In this document: positions 9,551 to 17,436 of the stretch, piece after piece
Layout of the letters: each line of letters begins with the position of its first letter
How positions within the stretch are numbered: the stretch's first letter is position 1
NCBI GenBank assembly: GCA_937922785.1
Contig: CALAJQ010000012.1
Location: 246,552-310,551, forward strand
Length of the DNA: 64,000 nucleotides
Source: an uncultured Acidimicrobiales bacterium
GTDB taxonomy: Bacteria > Actinomycetota > Acidimicrobiia > Acidimicrobiales > SZUA-35
Direction: 5' to 3'
Made by a program: the position numbers and the translations under genes
Notes under the pieces: model-generated
The model's input: only the letters and a program-made list of their open reading frames with translations
Database searches by the model: none
Told to the model about the DNA's origin: nothing

Positions 9551-10275
9551 GAGTGTTATTGGTTGAAGACGAAGAGGCTTACGTTGACGCTTTGACTATT
9601 GGGCTTGCCAAAGAGGGCTTTGACGTTGTTGTTGCCACTGACGGCGCTCAAGCTCTAGAGCTCTTTGGCCAGACTGAGCCCGACCTCGTCCTGCTTGACT
9701 GGATGCTGCCGAGAGTGTCCGGAGTTGAAGTCTGCAAGGAGATCCGGACCAAGTCGAGCGTGCCGATCATCATGGTCACGGCAAAAGGTTCTGAAATAGA
9801 CACTGTTGTTGGTCTTGAGGTTGGGGCTGATGACTACATAACCAAGCCCTACCGCATGCGCGAGTTAGTAGCCCGAATGCGGGCGGTTCTGCGACGAAGC
9901 GAAGAAGTAGGGGACCGCTCGGGCGGTAACGCTAAGGCCCAGCTGGAGCCAATCGTTGTGGTTGGCGATGTGGAGCTGAACCCAGATCGCCACGAGGTAA
10001 AAGTGCGAGGCGGCCGGGTTGATCTTCCTCTCAAGGAATATGACCTTCTCCACTACTTGATGGCAAATGCTGGTCGGGTCCTGAGCCGTCAGCAGCTCAT
10101 CGAAAAAGTTTGGGGATATGACTACATAGGCGATACGAAGACTCTTGATGTTCACATCAAAAGGCTCCGAGGCAAGGTTGAGCTGACCCCATCGGAACCC
10201 TCTCGGATACTTACGATTCGTGGCGTCGGGTACTCATACGCCAGCCGGGAACGGCTCGCCGAACAGTCCGAGTAG
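9547..10275 (+). CDS. regX3: Response regulator RegX3/PhoB-like
   Basis: OmpR-family transcription factor activated by the kinase just upstream. The receiver domain (1-120) has the acidic pair EDEE near the start, phosphoacceptor D51 in LVLLDWMLP, the Thr in MVTAKG and the Lys in DYITKPY. A winged-helix DNA-binding domain (about 140-235) ends with the motif RGVGYSYA. Its expected operator is the pair of GTTTACC repeats upstream of pstS. It is coupled to the kinase by ATGA. Its own stop lies 10 bp before the preferred start of the MFS gene. Confidence 0.93.
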   Translation: MRVLLVEDEEAYVDALTIGLAKEGFDVVVATDGAQALELFGQTEPDLVLLDWMLPRVSGVEVCKEIRTKSSVPIIMVTAKGSEIDTVVGLEVGADDYITKPYRMRELVARMRAVLRRSEEVGDRSGGNAKAQLEPIVVVGDVELNPDRHEVKVRGGRVDLPLKEYDLLHYLMANAGRVLSRQQLIEKVWGYDYIGDTKTLDVHIKRLRGKVELTPSEPSRILTIRGVGYSYASRERLAEQSE

Positions 10276-10285
10276 CATCGAGCGG

Positions 10286-11863
10286 GTGGAACCGAGCGCA
10301 CACAGGGGCAAAGGCGCCGAAGTCTTTAACGTAAGCCCATTTAAGCGGCTAGCTCGCGCCCATGGATTGGGAGTTGGCGGCGATGCGTTGATCTCAATTG
10401 CCCTTGCTGACTCGCTTTTTTTCTCGATAGATCCAAACGACGCCCGGTGGAAGGTTGCGCTCTACCTTCTACTTACGATCGCCCCGTTCGGTCTGGTGGC
10501 CCCCTTCTTGGGGCCTGCTATGGATCGGATGAAGGGCGGCCACCGAATGATGATCATTCTGGTAGGAGCGGTCAGAGCACTGCTGGCCTTTGCAATGGTG
10601 CGTTATGTCGACACATTGCTGTTGTTCCCGCTTGCGTTCTCACTTCTTGTCTTCGGCAAGGCTCATCACGTCGCCAAATCGGCCCTTGTTCCAACTCTTG
10701 TAGACACCGATGAAGCGTTGGTTAAGGCCAACTCGCAACTGTCGATAGTGTCCGCACTGTCCGGCGGTCTTGCTGGTATTCCAGGAGTCATCTTGTTGCG
10801 CTTCGGCGGCGGTGGACCGTCGATTTTGATGTTGGCAACCGCTCTGTTTGCAATGGGTGCGCTGTTTGCATTCCGGATCCCGTCAACCGTGGTGGCCGAC
10901 AGCGGTCCTGACGAAGACGAAAAAGCCGGACTTCGTTCGATAGGCATCATCCTTGCCGCCTCAACGATGGCTTATGTCAGGGCCGTGGTCGGTTTCTTGA
11001 CAATGCTGATCGCGTTTGAATTGCGCGGGGGAGTCGACCCGGGCCCAACTGGAGTGGGTGTCGAAATCGCTCACCGAGTTCGAGAAAACATGGGCCTTGA
11101 AAGACTTGATCTGGCCACCGGAGGTGCCCCGGCCTGGCATTTCGGTGTGGTCTTGTTGGCAATTGGAATTGGCGGGCTGTCTGGTTCATTCGCAGCGCCG
11201 CGCTTACGGAGCCACGTCAGCGAGGAACGTATTCTTGCCTCGGTCTTGGGTTTGGTGTCGGTGTTCGGTTTCCTAGGCGCCTTAAGCGGTGGGTTGATAG
11301 GCGCCATGATGGTTGGCCTTGTAGTTGCTTTTGCCGCTTCAGCGGGCAAGCAGTCCTTTGACGCAATTGTTCAACGCGATGCCCCTGATGCGAACTTGGG
11401 TCGGTCCTTTGGGCGTTTCGAAAGTCGCTTTCAATTGGCCTGGGTTTTGGGTGCAATCATCCCGGTTGTGATACCGATTCCGGCCCGGCTCGGGTTCTTG
11501 CTCTTGGCGATTCCTGCTGGTTTTGCTGGGGTTTCTTACTGGTTCGGTCGAAATCCTGGCATTCAGGCCGAGTCGGCGCGCTCAGCCCGGGAACGTGCTC
11601 GCCAAGGCGCCAGCACTGTTCGTATGAAGGCTCAGAATCGGCGAGCAAAGACAGGCCGGAAGAAGGCTGATAGTGGAGCACCCGAGCACGCAGACACTGC
11701 CGAAGTTCCACTGGTGCCTGAAAGCCAAAACGTCTCCAGTCACAGTTTGGACACGATCGAACTTGGCTGGGCCGACGACGATGTCACAAAACCAATGCAG
11801 CGCCCCATCGACCCACCTGGACCATCTGGACCCCCTGAGCCGCCAAGGCGCCCCGGTCACTAG
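10286..11863 (+). CDS. MFS transporter with hydrophilic C-terminal tail
   Basis: A predicted 12-helix major facilitator superfamily protein. The loop GPAMDRMKGGHRMM after the second helix is the MFS motif A region. The core (about residues 15-430) is followed by a basic tail (RRAKTGRKKADSG) and a proline-rich end (PPGPSGPPEPPRRPGH). I prefer GTG 10286, just after the regX3 stop, to the GTG at 10220, which would put 56 bp inside regX3; neither has a convincing ribosome site. The substrate is unknown. Co-location with the phosphate operon may be read-through only. The stop codon lies inside a 16-bp tandem repeat. Confidence 0.8.
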   Translation: MEPSAHRGKGAEVFNVSPFKRLARAHGLGVGGDALISIALADSLFFSIDPNDARWKVALYLLLTIAPFGLVAPFLGPAMDRMKGGHRMMIILVGAVRALLAFAMVRYVDTLLLFPLAFSLLVFGKAHHVAKSALVPTLVDTDEALVKANSQLSIVSALSGGLAGIPGVILLRFGGGGPSILMLATALFAMGALFAFRIPSTVVADSGPDEDEKAGLRSIGIILAASTMAYVRAVVGFLTMLIAFELRGGVDPGPTGVGVEIAHRVRENMGLERLDLATGGAPAWHFGVVLLAIGIGGLSGSFAAPRLRSHVSEERILASVLGLVSVFGFLGALSGGLIGAMMVGLVVAFAASAGKQSFDAIVQRDAPDANLGRSFGRFESRFQLAWVLGAIIPVVIPIPARLGFLLLAIPAGFAGVSYWFGRNPGIQAESARSARERARQGASTVRMKAQNRRAKTGRKKADSGAPEHADTAEVPLVPESQNVSSHSLDTIELGWADDDVTKPMQRPIDPPGPSGPPEPPRRPGH

Positions 11864-11935
11864 GAAGCCCGGTCAGTAGGAAACAGAGTCACTAGGAAAC
11901 AGAGTCACTAAGAAACAGAGTCACTAGGAAACAGC
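11856..11935 (+). repeat. Five tandem copies of a 16-bp unit across a stop codon
   Basis: Units begin at 11856, 11872, 11888, 11904 and 11920. Units 2-4 read GTCASTARGAAACAGA with single-base differences; unit 1 (GTCACTAGGAAGCCCG) is the most diverged and contains the MFS stop codon TAG. Units 2 to 5 differ at one or two bases only, indicating recent slippage-type expansion. The block fills the convergent gap between the MFS gene and the Zincin_2 gene. I see no hairpin or poly-T that would make it a classical terminator. Confidence 0.9.
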
Positions 11936-11951
11936 GCTGAATCGGGCCGGA

Positions 11952-13196
11952 CTAGAGGTCTTCGAGTCCAGACAAATCATCGGGCACCTCGAGCGTTGTG
12001 CCTTCGGGTAGGTCTGGGTCAAGGCCAATTCGCGCTAGCCAGAGCCCTGGGGCATTGACTTCTGCTGCGGTTGGAAGATCAAGCTCGTCAGCCCAAAGGC
12101 GAGATAACCCTTCGTCACCTGATCGTTCCACGAGGCCTTCAATGAACTGATCGCCGCGTCGCAGCGTGTTGTCGGTGATGTTGATGCCTAGTAGCCGCTC
12201 CATAAACCGATCAGCGTCGGACACGTCCACCATTCGGTAACGAAGTTCTTGGCGGATCTGGTCAAGCTGGGGTACCAGTGGGCCGCATGCTCGGACCACG
12301 GCATGGTCAACAAAGCCCATGACAGTGGCCACCAATGCGTCGAGCTGGGGCATCAAGAGGTCATGAGCTGGCGAGCGCATCATGTCCAAAATGGCGTCGG
12401 GGTCGCTCAGCTGTTCGCTGGCCTCTTGAATTTGAGACATGTCAGTCATGTCACCAAACCCACCGGCGCCAAACATCTCGGCGATCTTGTCTGGATTTGG
12501 CCGGAACGCTGCGGCAAAATCCAGGAAGAGTGATTCGAGCCGTCCGCCGACGTGAGGGATCGATAGCACCGCGTGAGTTGCTAGTTCGTGCACCAATACA
12601 TACAGCCGAAGCTGATCCCGATCAACCGCCCAATCGGTTGCCGCTTGGTCGATGCCGCTGGGGCAGACAAGGATTTCGTTGCCAGGGCGGGGGACTGGAA
12701 GGTCATATTGGCCGAGTGCCTTTTGGCCAAGGTGACCCAGCATCGAGCCTGCGCTGGCGCTAACCAGCATTGGTCCGAGGGCAGTGAACATTTGGCCCAT
12801 CATCATCGACAGCGGATCACCGCCAACACCGCCAAGATCGGGGGGCGTTGCTGAACCGAGGGCTTCGGCGAATCTTTCGAAGAACGGTCGATATGCCTTA
12901 ACAGACCGGGTTGCCCAGTCTTTGCGGGTTACAGCGGCGATTTGAGCGTCGCTGGCCAGACTGATTCCAGGTAGCTGCCGCACGTGCAGGTCTGCAACTC
13001 GGGCCAGGTCCTCAACAGCAATTCGCTGCGAAGGATCCAGATTGGGTTCTGTACCTCCATCAGATGCGATTTGTGAAGCTATGTCGGAGGCTTGTTGCCA
13101 CGGATCAGAAGGTCCTGACGCGCCAAAACCGGAAAAGAGCTTGGAGAGATCACCAAAAGGAAACTCTCCGCCAAAGGGTGGATCGGAACTACTCAC
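11952..13196 (-). CDS. Zincin_2/DUF2342-family protein
   Basis: A 414-residue soluble protein of the actinobacterial family annotated as zinc-dependent metalloprotease, putative hydrolase or F420-associated protein. It begins with a Phe/Gly/Pro-rich stretch. Family hallmarks are the segment DWATRSVKAYRPFFERFAEA (about 95-115) and the central FTALGPMLVSASAGSMLGHL helix pair. The putative metal motif is VLVHELATHAVL, which spaces the histidines as HExxxH rather than HExxH. It starts at GTG 13196, only 11 bp from the divergent SDR start. The activity is unproven for the family, so I make no functional claim beyond possible zinc binding. Confidence 0.75.
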   Translation of the reverse strand: MSSSDPPFGGEFPFGDLSKLFSGFGASGPSDPWQQASDIASQIASDGGTEPNLDPSQRIAVEDLARVADLHVRQLPGISLASDAQIAAVTRKDWATRSVKAYRPFFERFAEALGSATPPDLGGVGGDPLSMMMGQMFTALGPMLVSASAGSMLGHLGQKALGQYDLPVPRPGNEILVCPSGIDQAATDWAVDRDQLRLYVLVHELATHAVLSIPHVGGRLESLFLDFAAAFRPNPDKIAEMFGAGGFGDMTDMSQIQEASEQLSDPDAILDMMRSPAHDLLMPQLDALVATVMGFVDHAVVRACGPLVPQLDQIRQELRYRMVDVSDADRFMERLLGINITDNTLRRGDQFIEGLVERSGDEGLSRLWADELDLPTAAEVNAPGLWLARIGLDPDLPEGTTLEVPDDLSGLEDL

Positions 13197-13207
13197 AATG
13201 GCATCGT

Positions 13208-14227
13208 ATGTCAGTGACGTCGATTGCGGTTACCGGGGCAGCCGGAGCACTAGGTACGCGGGTCTTGGATGTCCTTGCCGGTGAAGACGATGTGACCCGT
13301 TTGGTGGCCATAGATCGGCGCCCTTTCACCCATGCTTCGGACAAGGTCTCAACAATCATTGTCGACCTCATGACAGACGAAGTCGCCACTGCGTTGTTGG
13401 GATGTGACTCGGTAGTCCACCTGGCCGAAGGCGCTGGTCGGGTTCAAGACCACAACATTGCTGAAGACATGCTGAGCCGACTGCTCGACGGCGCAGAAGC
13501 GGCTGGTTGTCACCATCTTGTACTTCTTAGCTCAGCCATGGTTTATGGCGCTCTTCCGAACAATCCAGTGCCGCTGACCGAGGCCAATCACCCGGGCGCT
13601 AACGACGATCTTGCCTTCGTTAAAGCCAAGAAAGGTATGGAGTCCCTGGCGAGCACTTGGGCCGCAGGCGGCAGGACTGTGGCCACACTACGTCCAACCA
13701 CCGCACTGTCTGACCGCGGGATCTCGTGGGTTGCTAGAACCATGCGTGACGCAACAAGAGTTCGTTCAGACCAGGTGGACCCCCCAGTTCAGTTCCTCCA
13801 CTACGACGACCTTGCTTCGGCGGTCGCCATCGCTTCACTGTCGGAGCTGACCGGAAAGTACAACGTTGCCCCCGACGGTTGGATCGGCTCAGAAGCCTTT
13901 CACGATCTTGTCGGTCCCCAGTTTCGGGTTCCGGTCGCAGTTACTGATGCGGTGCTTGGTGCTGGTCGAAGACTAGGCATTCGTCCGACGCCGACTGGCG
14001 TGGAGCCTTATGTTCGCAATCCTTGGGTGGTCAGCAACGACAAACTGAAAGCGGCTGGGTGGCGGCCCGCCTACACAAACGAAGAGGCCTATGTACTGGG
14101 GACAGATGCCCCTCTTTGGGTTTTGCCGCCTCAGAGGCGTCAAGAAGCGGCCTTGGCGGCGGCAGCTCTTGGTCTAGGAGTAATAGCGGCAGCTGGTGCA
14201 ACGCTTGGGCGCAAACTGCTCCGATAA
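13208..14227 (+). CDS. NAD-dependent epimerase/dehydratase-like SDR protein
   Basis: A 339-residue extended short-chain dehydrogenase-like protein. The Rossmann glycine motif GAAGALG begins at about residue 9, fixing the start near ATG 13208; longer in-frame extensions upstream lie antisense inside the neighbouring gene. SSAMVYG follows the central strand. At the usual YxxxK catalytic site the sequence reads AFVKAKKGME, so the tyrosine is replaced by phenylalanine while the lysine stays. The last 30 residues include a hydrophobic Ala/Gly/Leu helix (AAAALGLGVIAAAGATLG), suggesting membrane attachment. The substrate is unknown. The missing Tyr suggests a binding or altered-chemistry role. Confidence 0.8.
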   Translation: MSVTSIAVTGAAGALGTRVLDVLAGEDDVTRLVAIDRRPFTHASDKVSTIIVDLMTDEVATALLGCDSVVHLAEGAGRVQDHNIAEDMLSRLLDGAEAAGCHHLVLLSSAMVYGALPNNPVPLTEANHPGANDDLAFVKAKKGMESLASTWAAGGRTVATLRPTTALSDRGISWVARTMRDATRVRSDQVDPPVQFLHYDDLASAVAIASLSELTGKYNVAPDGWIGSEAFHDLVGPQFRVPVAVTDAVLGAGRRLGIRPTPTGVEPYVRNPWVVSNDKLKAAGWRPAYTNEEAYVLGTDAPLWVLPPQRRQEAALAAAALGLGVIAAAGATLGRKLLR

Positions 14228-14231
14228 GTGG

Positions 14232-15509
14232 CTACTCGGTTTCAGACTCTCCGCCTAGGGGAATCTGCACAGTGATCGCTTCAGCCCCTCGCTGCACGTC
14301 TAACTCGATTGTTGAGCCTGATGGCAGCGCCCGCATGTAGTGCACCAAATCTGCCATCGAGGTGACTCGTAAGCCGTCAACTTCCAGGAGTAGGTCCCCC
14401 GCCAAGAGTCCGGCGGTTTCGGCCGGGCTCCCAGCTTCCACAACGTCTACAACCACAGCACCGTCGGTGGTTGAACTGCCTGTAATGCCGGCCCAGTTTG
14501 GAGTCATTCTGCCGATTTTGCTTAGCGAGTGCGCCAAGCCCAAGGCATCTTCGATAGGCAGAACCGATGCCAGGTGATCGTTAGTTCCGACGACGATTCC
14601 AAGCAGCGACCCGTTGCTATCGAACAGGCCGGCCCCCGCATCTCTCTTTGTTGCCTCAACGCTGGTCGAAGCAATTCCGACTAATCGGTAGCCGGTTGCG
14701 GATTCAGTGGTGGTGTTCAGCTGGAGAACCTTGCCCGAAGGTGCTGAAGTCAAGAAGCTCTCGCCGCTAGAAATCACAGTCACTTTCTCGCTGGGATCGG
14801 CTTCGCCTAAGGCGGATACTCCAAGGTTGAGGCGATCGAGTGACTCTTCACAGGTGAATACTGCAAGGTCGCTGAACCCGTCGGTGCCAAGCAGGGTGGC
14901 TTCCCACATCGATGCTGAGCCTCGTGTGGAGGACACAAACACCTTGGAGTGACCTGCAACTGAGCTAGCACTAGTGAGGATCATGTTCTCAGTGGCAACA
15001 GCGGTTCCCAGAACGGTCTGGCGATCTGGCGCAAATACTGTGAGGAGGCCCTCGGGCCGCGCAACCCTGATTTCAAGCGTTGGGCTTGTATAGGTAGTTG
15101 AAACTCCTACCGAACTTGGAGTCTGGCCCAGGGGAATCGAACTGGCTGGGGGGACCGTGATTAACGCTTGGCCACTTGGCCTGCTAGCGGCGAGGTCCCC
15201 GCTGGAAACCGGTGGCGACGTTGCTCGGCTTGATTGGATCAACCCAACCATTACGATGCCGACGACGAGGCCAGCAGCGGTTACCCATAGGGGTCCGCGA
15301 GTTCGAACCGATCTCATTGACGAAGCGGTTGATGATGCTGCAAGCACCGGTGCTGGCTGAGCTGCTGCCTCTGCCGCAGCGCGAGCCTCGGCTGCGACCT
15401 CGGAGGGGTGGCGCCACTGGCGCTCTGCGGGCGCCGGCACATCGTTGGTCAGCTCGTCGTCTGAGAAGGGGTCGTCTCCCAGATCGTCGCTGTAGTCATC
15501 AGGACCCAC
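14232..15509 (-). CDS. HtrA/S1C-like membrane protein with PDZ domain, catalytically dead
   Basis: A 425-residue protein with an acidic, Ala-rich cytoplasmic N-terminus, one transmembrane helix (about 72-93, LWVTAAGLVVGIVMVGLI), a trypsin-like domain (about 130-315) and a C-terminal PDZ domain (VEAGSPAETAGLLAGDLLLE). The fold motifs are present but the triad is not: the His loop reads ILTSASSVAG where HtrA has ILTNxHV, and the Ser loop reads RDAGAGLFDSNGSLLGI where GNSGGP is expected. The Asp (SDLAVF) remains. I chose GTG 15509 because a longer frame would extend back into moaE. It probably acts as a substrate-binding or scaffolding pseudoprotease facing outside the membrane. Confidence 0.82.
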   Translation of the reverse strand: MGPDDYSDDLGDDPFSDDELTNDVPAPAERQWRHPSEVAAEARAAAEAAAQPAPVLAASSTASSMRSVRTRGPLWVTAAGLVVGIVMVGLIQSSRATSPPVSSGDLAASRPSGQALITVPPASSIPLGQTPSSVGVSTTYTSPTLEIRVARPEGLLTVFAPDRQTVLGTAVATENMILTSASSVAGHSKVFVSSTRGSASMWEATLLGTDGFSDLAVFTCEESLDRLNLGVSALGEADPSEKVTVISSGESFLTSAPSGKVLQLNTTTESATGYRLVGIASTSVEATKRDAGAGLFDSNGSLLGIVVGTNDHLASVLPIEDALGLAHSLSKIGRMTPNWAGITGSSTTDGAVVVDVVEAGSPAETAGLLAGDLLLEVDGLRVTSMADLVHYMRALPSGSTIELDVQRGAEAITVQIPLGGESETE

Positions 15510-15589
15510 GGAGAGAAACAGTACCGGTGACTGAGCGTGTGGAAAGCGCGAGGCGGCGCATTTTCTTTGATCGAGTTTACGATGTGGGC

Positions 15590-16072
15590 GTGAGTGACGA
15601 AGTTCCAACCCATGTTGATCCTCCAGCCGAAGGCGACGATTGGGTCGCACTGTGTGAAGGCCAACTACCTAGCGAGGCCGCATCAGCTTGGGTGATCCAA
15701 CCAAATTGCGGAGCAATAGTCACATTCTCTGGCACTGCCCGAGACCATTCGGCTGGCCGAGAAGAGGTTCAGCGGCTCGAGTACGAAGCCTACGTCTCCC
15801 AGGTCCTGCCCCGGCTTCAGAAGCTGATCGATCGGGCCAGGGAACAATGGCCTGAAATAGTGCGCATGGCGTTGATCCACCGAGTTGGCGAGGTTCCCAT
15901 TGGTGAGTCGGCGGTAGTCGTGGCTGTATCTTCGCCTCACCGCGATGTTGCCTTTGAAGCAGCAAAGTTTGGCATCGATACCTTGAAAGCGACCGTGCCT
16001 ATCTGGAAAAGCGAGGAGTGGGCCGGCGGAAAGAGCTGGGGTCTAGAACCCCAATTCATTACCGAGGCCTAG
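15590..16072 (+). CDS. moaE: Molybdopterin synthase catalytic subunit MoaE
   Basis: Transfers sulfur from MoaD thiocarboxylate to precursor Z (cPMP) in molybdenum cofactor synthesis. At 160 residues it is the usual length. Family motifs are GAIVTFSGTARDHS, LEYEAYVSQVLPRLQKL, ALIHRVGEVPIGESAVVVAV, SPHRDVAFEAAKFGID and the catalytic lysine segment LKATVPIWKSEEW. The GTG at 15590 is preferred; GTG 15584 is also in frame, and a much longer frame back to 15212 is antisense to the HtrA-like gene. No moaD or other mo genes are adjacent. A client enzyme is encoded at 53.3-54.1 kb in the same window. Confidence 0.92.
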   Translation: MSDEVPTHVDPPAEGDDWVALCEGQLPSEAASAWVIQPNCGAIVTFSGTARDHSAGREEVQRLEYEAYVSQVLPRLQKLIDRAREQWPEIVRMALIHRVGEVPIGESAVVVAVSSPHRDVAFEAAKFGIDTLKATVPIWKSEEWAGGKSWGLEPQFITEA

Positions 16073-16084
16073 CTACGCCAGAAG

Positions 16085-16142
16085 ATCTTCTCTCACTCTG
16101 GCGTCAGTAAATCTTCTCTCACTCTGGCGTCAGTAAATCTTC
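16085..16142 (+). repeat. 26-bp tandem duplication spanning the end of the HEAT-repeat gene
   Basis: The 26-bp unit at 16085-16110 is repeated exactly at 16111-16136, followed by the first six bases of a third copy. On the minus strand the unit encodes the last residues of the HEAT protein (DLLTPE) and its TGA stop, so the gene end has been duplicated in tandem. The extra copy lies between this gene and moaE, which converge here. Confidence 0.9.
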
Positions 16143-16733
16143 CGCTGCCTGCCTTACTTGCCAGTCCCGATCTTCCAGAGCCGTCGTCAGCGCCGCCTCA
16201 ACCTCGGGACCTTCAAAGGGAGCCAACGCAATCACAGCGCGGCGCCTGACAGTTGCCACATCTGTTAGTGCACCGAGGATTACTTCCAGACCCCGCCCAA
16301 GAGATCCAAGAGCGGCAACTGCGGCCTCTCTGCACAACGCGTCTGAATGCGTTTGCACAACGGAAGTCAAATTCGCGATCACTTTGGGTGAGGTGTCACC
16401 AATTTCTCCAAGCGCGAATGAGGCACCCTCAGCGACGGTTTTGTCGGCGCTCAACAAATCGAGCAGATCATCAACTAACTCAGGTCCGAGGTTGGATCGA
16501 TGCACTTGTGACGTTGCCGCAAGCTGAACCGAAACTTCCGGATCCCGCAGCAGCAGGCGCATCTGAGCCACAGAAGGTTCGCCGATGCGCACAAGTGCGC
16601 TGGCCGCTGCGACTCGGACATCAGTTCGATCACTCTTAAGGGCTTCTGCGACAACGGCAGAATCTCCGGCGTGACCGGCGATCGCGACGTCCCGCGCTGA
16701 GAGTGATGGTTGGTTTGGGTGGTGGTTATTCAT
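16119..16733 (-). CDS. HEAT-repeat (PBS-lyase-type) protein
   Basis: A 204-residue all-helical protein made of about five to six HEAT-like repeats, with characteristic segments VRVAAASALVRIGE, VAEGASFALGEIGD, CREAAVAALGSLGR and WQVRQAAEDLL. Such solenoids usually mediate protein-protein contacts; no catalytic residues are visible. It starts at ATG 16733, with 54 bp of divergent promoter space to the acidic-tail gene. The C-terminal codons are duplicated in the adjacent 26-bp repeat. The partner is unknown. Confidence 0.8.
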   Translation of the reverse strand: MNNHHPNQPSLSARDVAIAGHAGDSAVVAEALKSDRTDVRVAAASALVRIGEPSVAQMRLLLRDPEVSVQLAATSQVHRSNLGPELVDDLLDLLSADKTVAEGASFALGEIGDTSPKVIANLTSVVQTHSDALCREAAVAALGSLGRGLEVILGALTDVATVRRRAVIALAPFEGPEVEAALTTALEDRDWQVRQAAEDLLTPE

Positions 16734-16787
16734 CGTTTCGCGTGGAATGATTTGGTTTCAACTGAGTCTTTAGAAGAGGTTTGAATC

Positions 16788-17219
16788 GTGTCGCATATGG
16801 TTATCTATCGTGGTTCCGACGGTAAGCCCGGATACCACCAAGTTGATGACATCCACGATGCTGTGAGCTTCGTGGAAGAGATGCGCAACAACGACGGCGT
16901 CGACCATGCCCGCATCTTCCGCCTCGAGGAAGTGACCTTCGAGTACAAGCCTTACTACCGAGTTGAAATTGGCAGTGGTGCTGCAGCTGTAGCGGGCGCA
17001 AGTTCTGTCGCCACCGATGACGATTCGAACAGCAGTGATGATGGCGAACAGGGTTCGGTTGTCGAAATCGAGTCAGGAGATGACTCTGACGCTGAAGAGT
17101 CATCAAACGGCCAGGTCGATGAAGAGGCTTCGGATGACTCTGACGACAACGCGTCGACTGAAGAAGAGTCTGACGAAGACACCGGGACCGGCGCCCGCCG
17201 AGGTCTGTTCGGGCGTTAA
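16788..17219 (+). CDS. Small protein with acidic disordered tail ending in RGLFGR
   Basis: A 143-residue protein of unknown function. Residues 1-65 look folded (MVIYRGSDGKPGYHQVDD, then VSFVEEMRNNDGVDHARIF). Residues 75-135 are an almost pure Asp/Glu/Ser tail, and the protein ends in the basic-hydrophobic motif ARRGLFGR. The GTG start at 16788 follows AGAAGAGG at a good distance; ATG 16797 is the alternative. The end motif resembles several in the long DivIVA-domain protein 1.5 kb downstream. The TAA stop is shared, in opposite orientation, with the small membrane protein on the other strand (GTTAAC). Confidence 0.8.
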   Translation: MSHMVIYRGSDGKPGYHQVDDIHDAVSFVEEMRNNDGVDHARIFRLEEVTFEYKPYYRVEIGSGAAAVAGASSVATDDDSNSSDDGEQGSVVEIESGDDSDAEESSNGQVDEEASDDSDDNASTEEESDEDTGTGARRGLFGR

Positions 17220-17395
17220 CCGCTGGCTGCTCGTTCGAGCAGCATCAATACAAGTAGTGCGGCTACGCCGGTAAGAGCGGCGACCGCGATGCCGATGATG
17301 ATCACTAGTGAACCTAGACTGATGGTTGCTAACAGTCGTCGCCACCACGGTGTCCTTACGGAGATATCAGCTTTTACAGCATGTACTTGGGTCAT
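17216..17395 (-). CDS. 59-residue membrane protein (small ORF)
   Basis: A 59-codon ORF on the minus strand from ATG 17395 to TAA 17216. The protein starts MTQVHAVKADISVRTPWWRR and continues with a long hydrophobic segment (about residues 21-52) ending LLERAASG. The Trp/Arg cluster before the helix obeys the positive-inside rule. It fills an otherwise empty 217-bp gap and converges tail-to-tail with the acidic-tail gene, the two stop codons overlapping in GTTAAC. GTGAGAA just upstream may serve as a weak ribosome site. A 14-codon leader frame (ATG 17436) ends in an ATGA overlap with this start, so coupling is possible. The function is unknown. Confidence 0.65.
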   Translation of the reverse strand: MTQVHAVKADISVRTPWWRRLLATISLGSLVIIIGIAVAALTGVAALLVLMLLERAASG

Positions 17396-17436
17396 GAGTT
17401 CTCACTAAATCTAGGAATTATCTTCGGGTTGGCCAT

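Noticed and set aside
13064..13207. 48-residue N-terminal extension of the SDR protein
   Set aside because: It lies antisense inside the Zincin_2 gene, and the Rossmann motif begins right after ATG 13208.
15212..15589. Long N-terminal extension of MoaE
   Set aside because: It is antisense to the HtrA-like gene, is Arg-rich and has no MoaE similarity; GTG 15590 gives the normal length.
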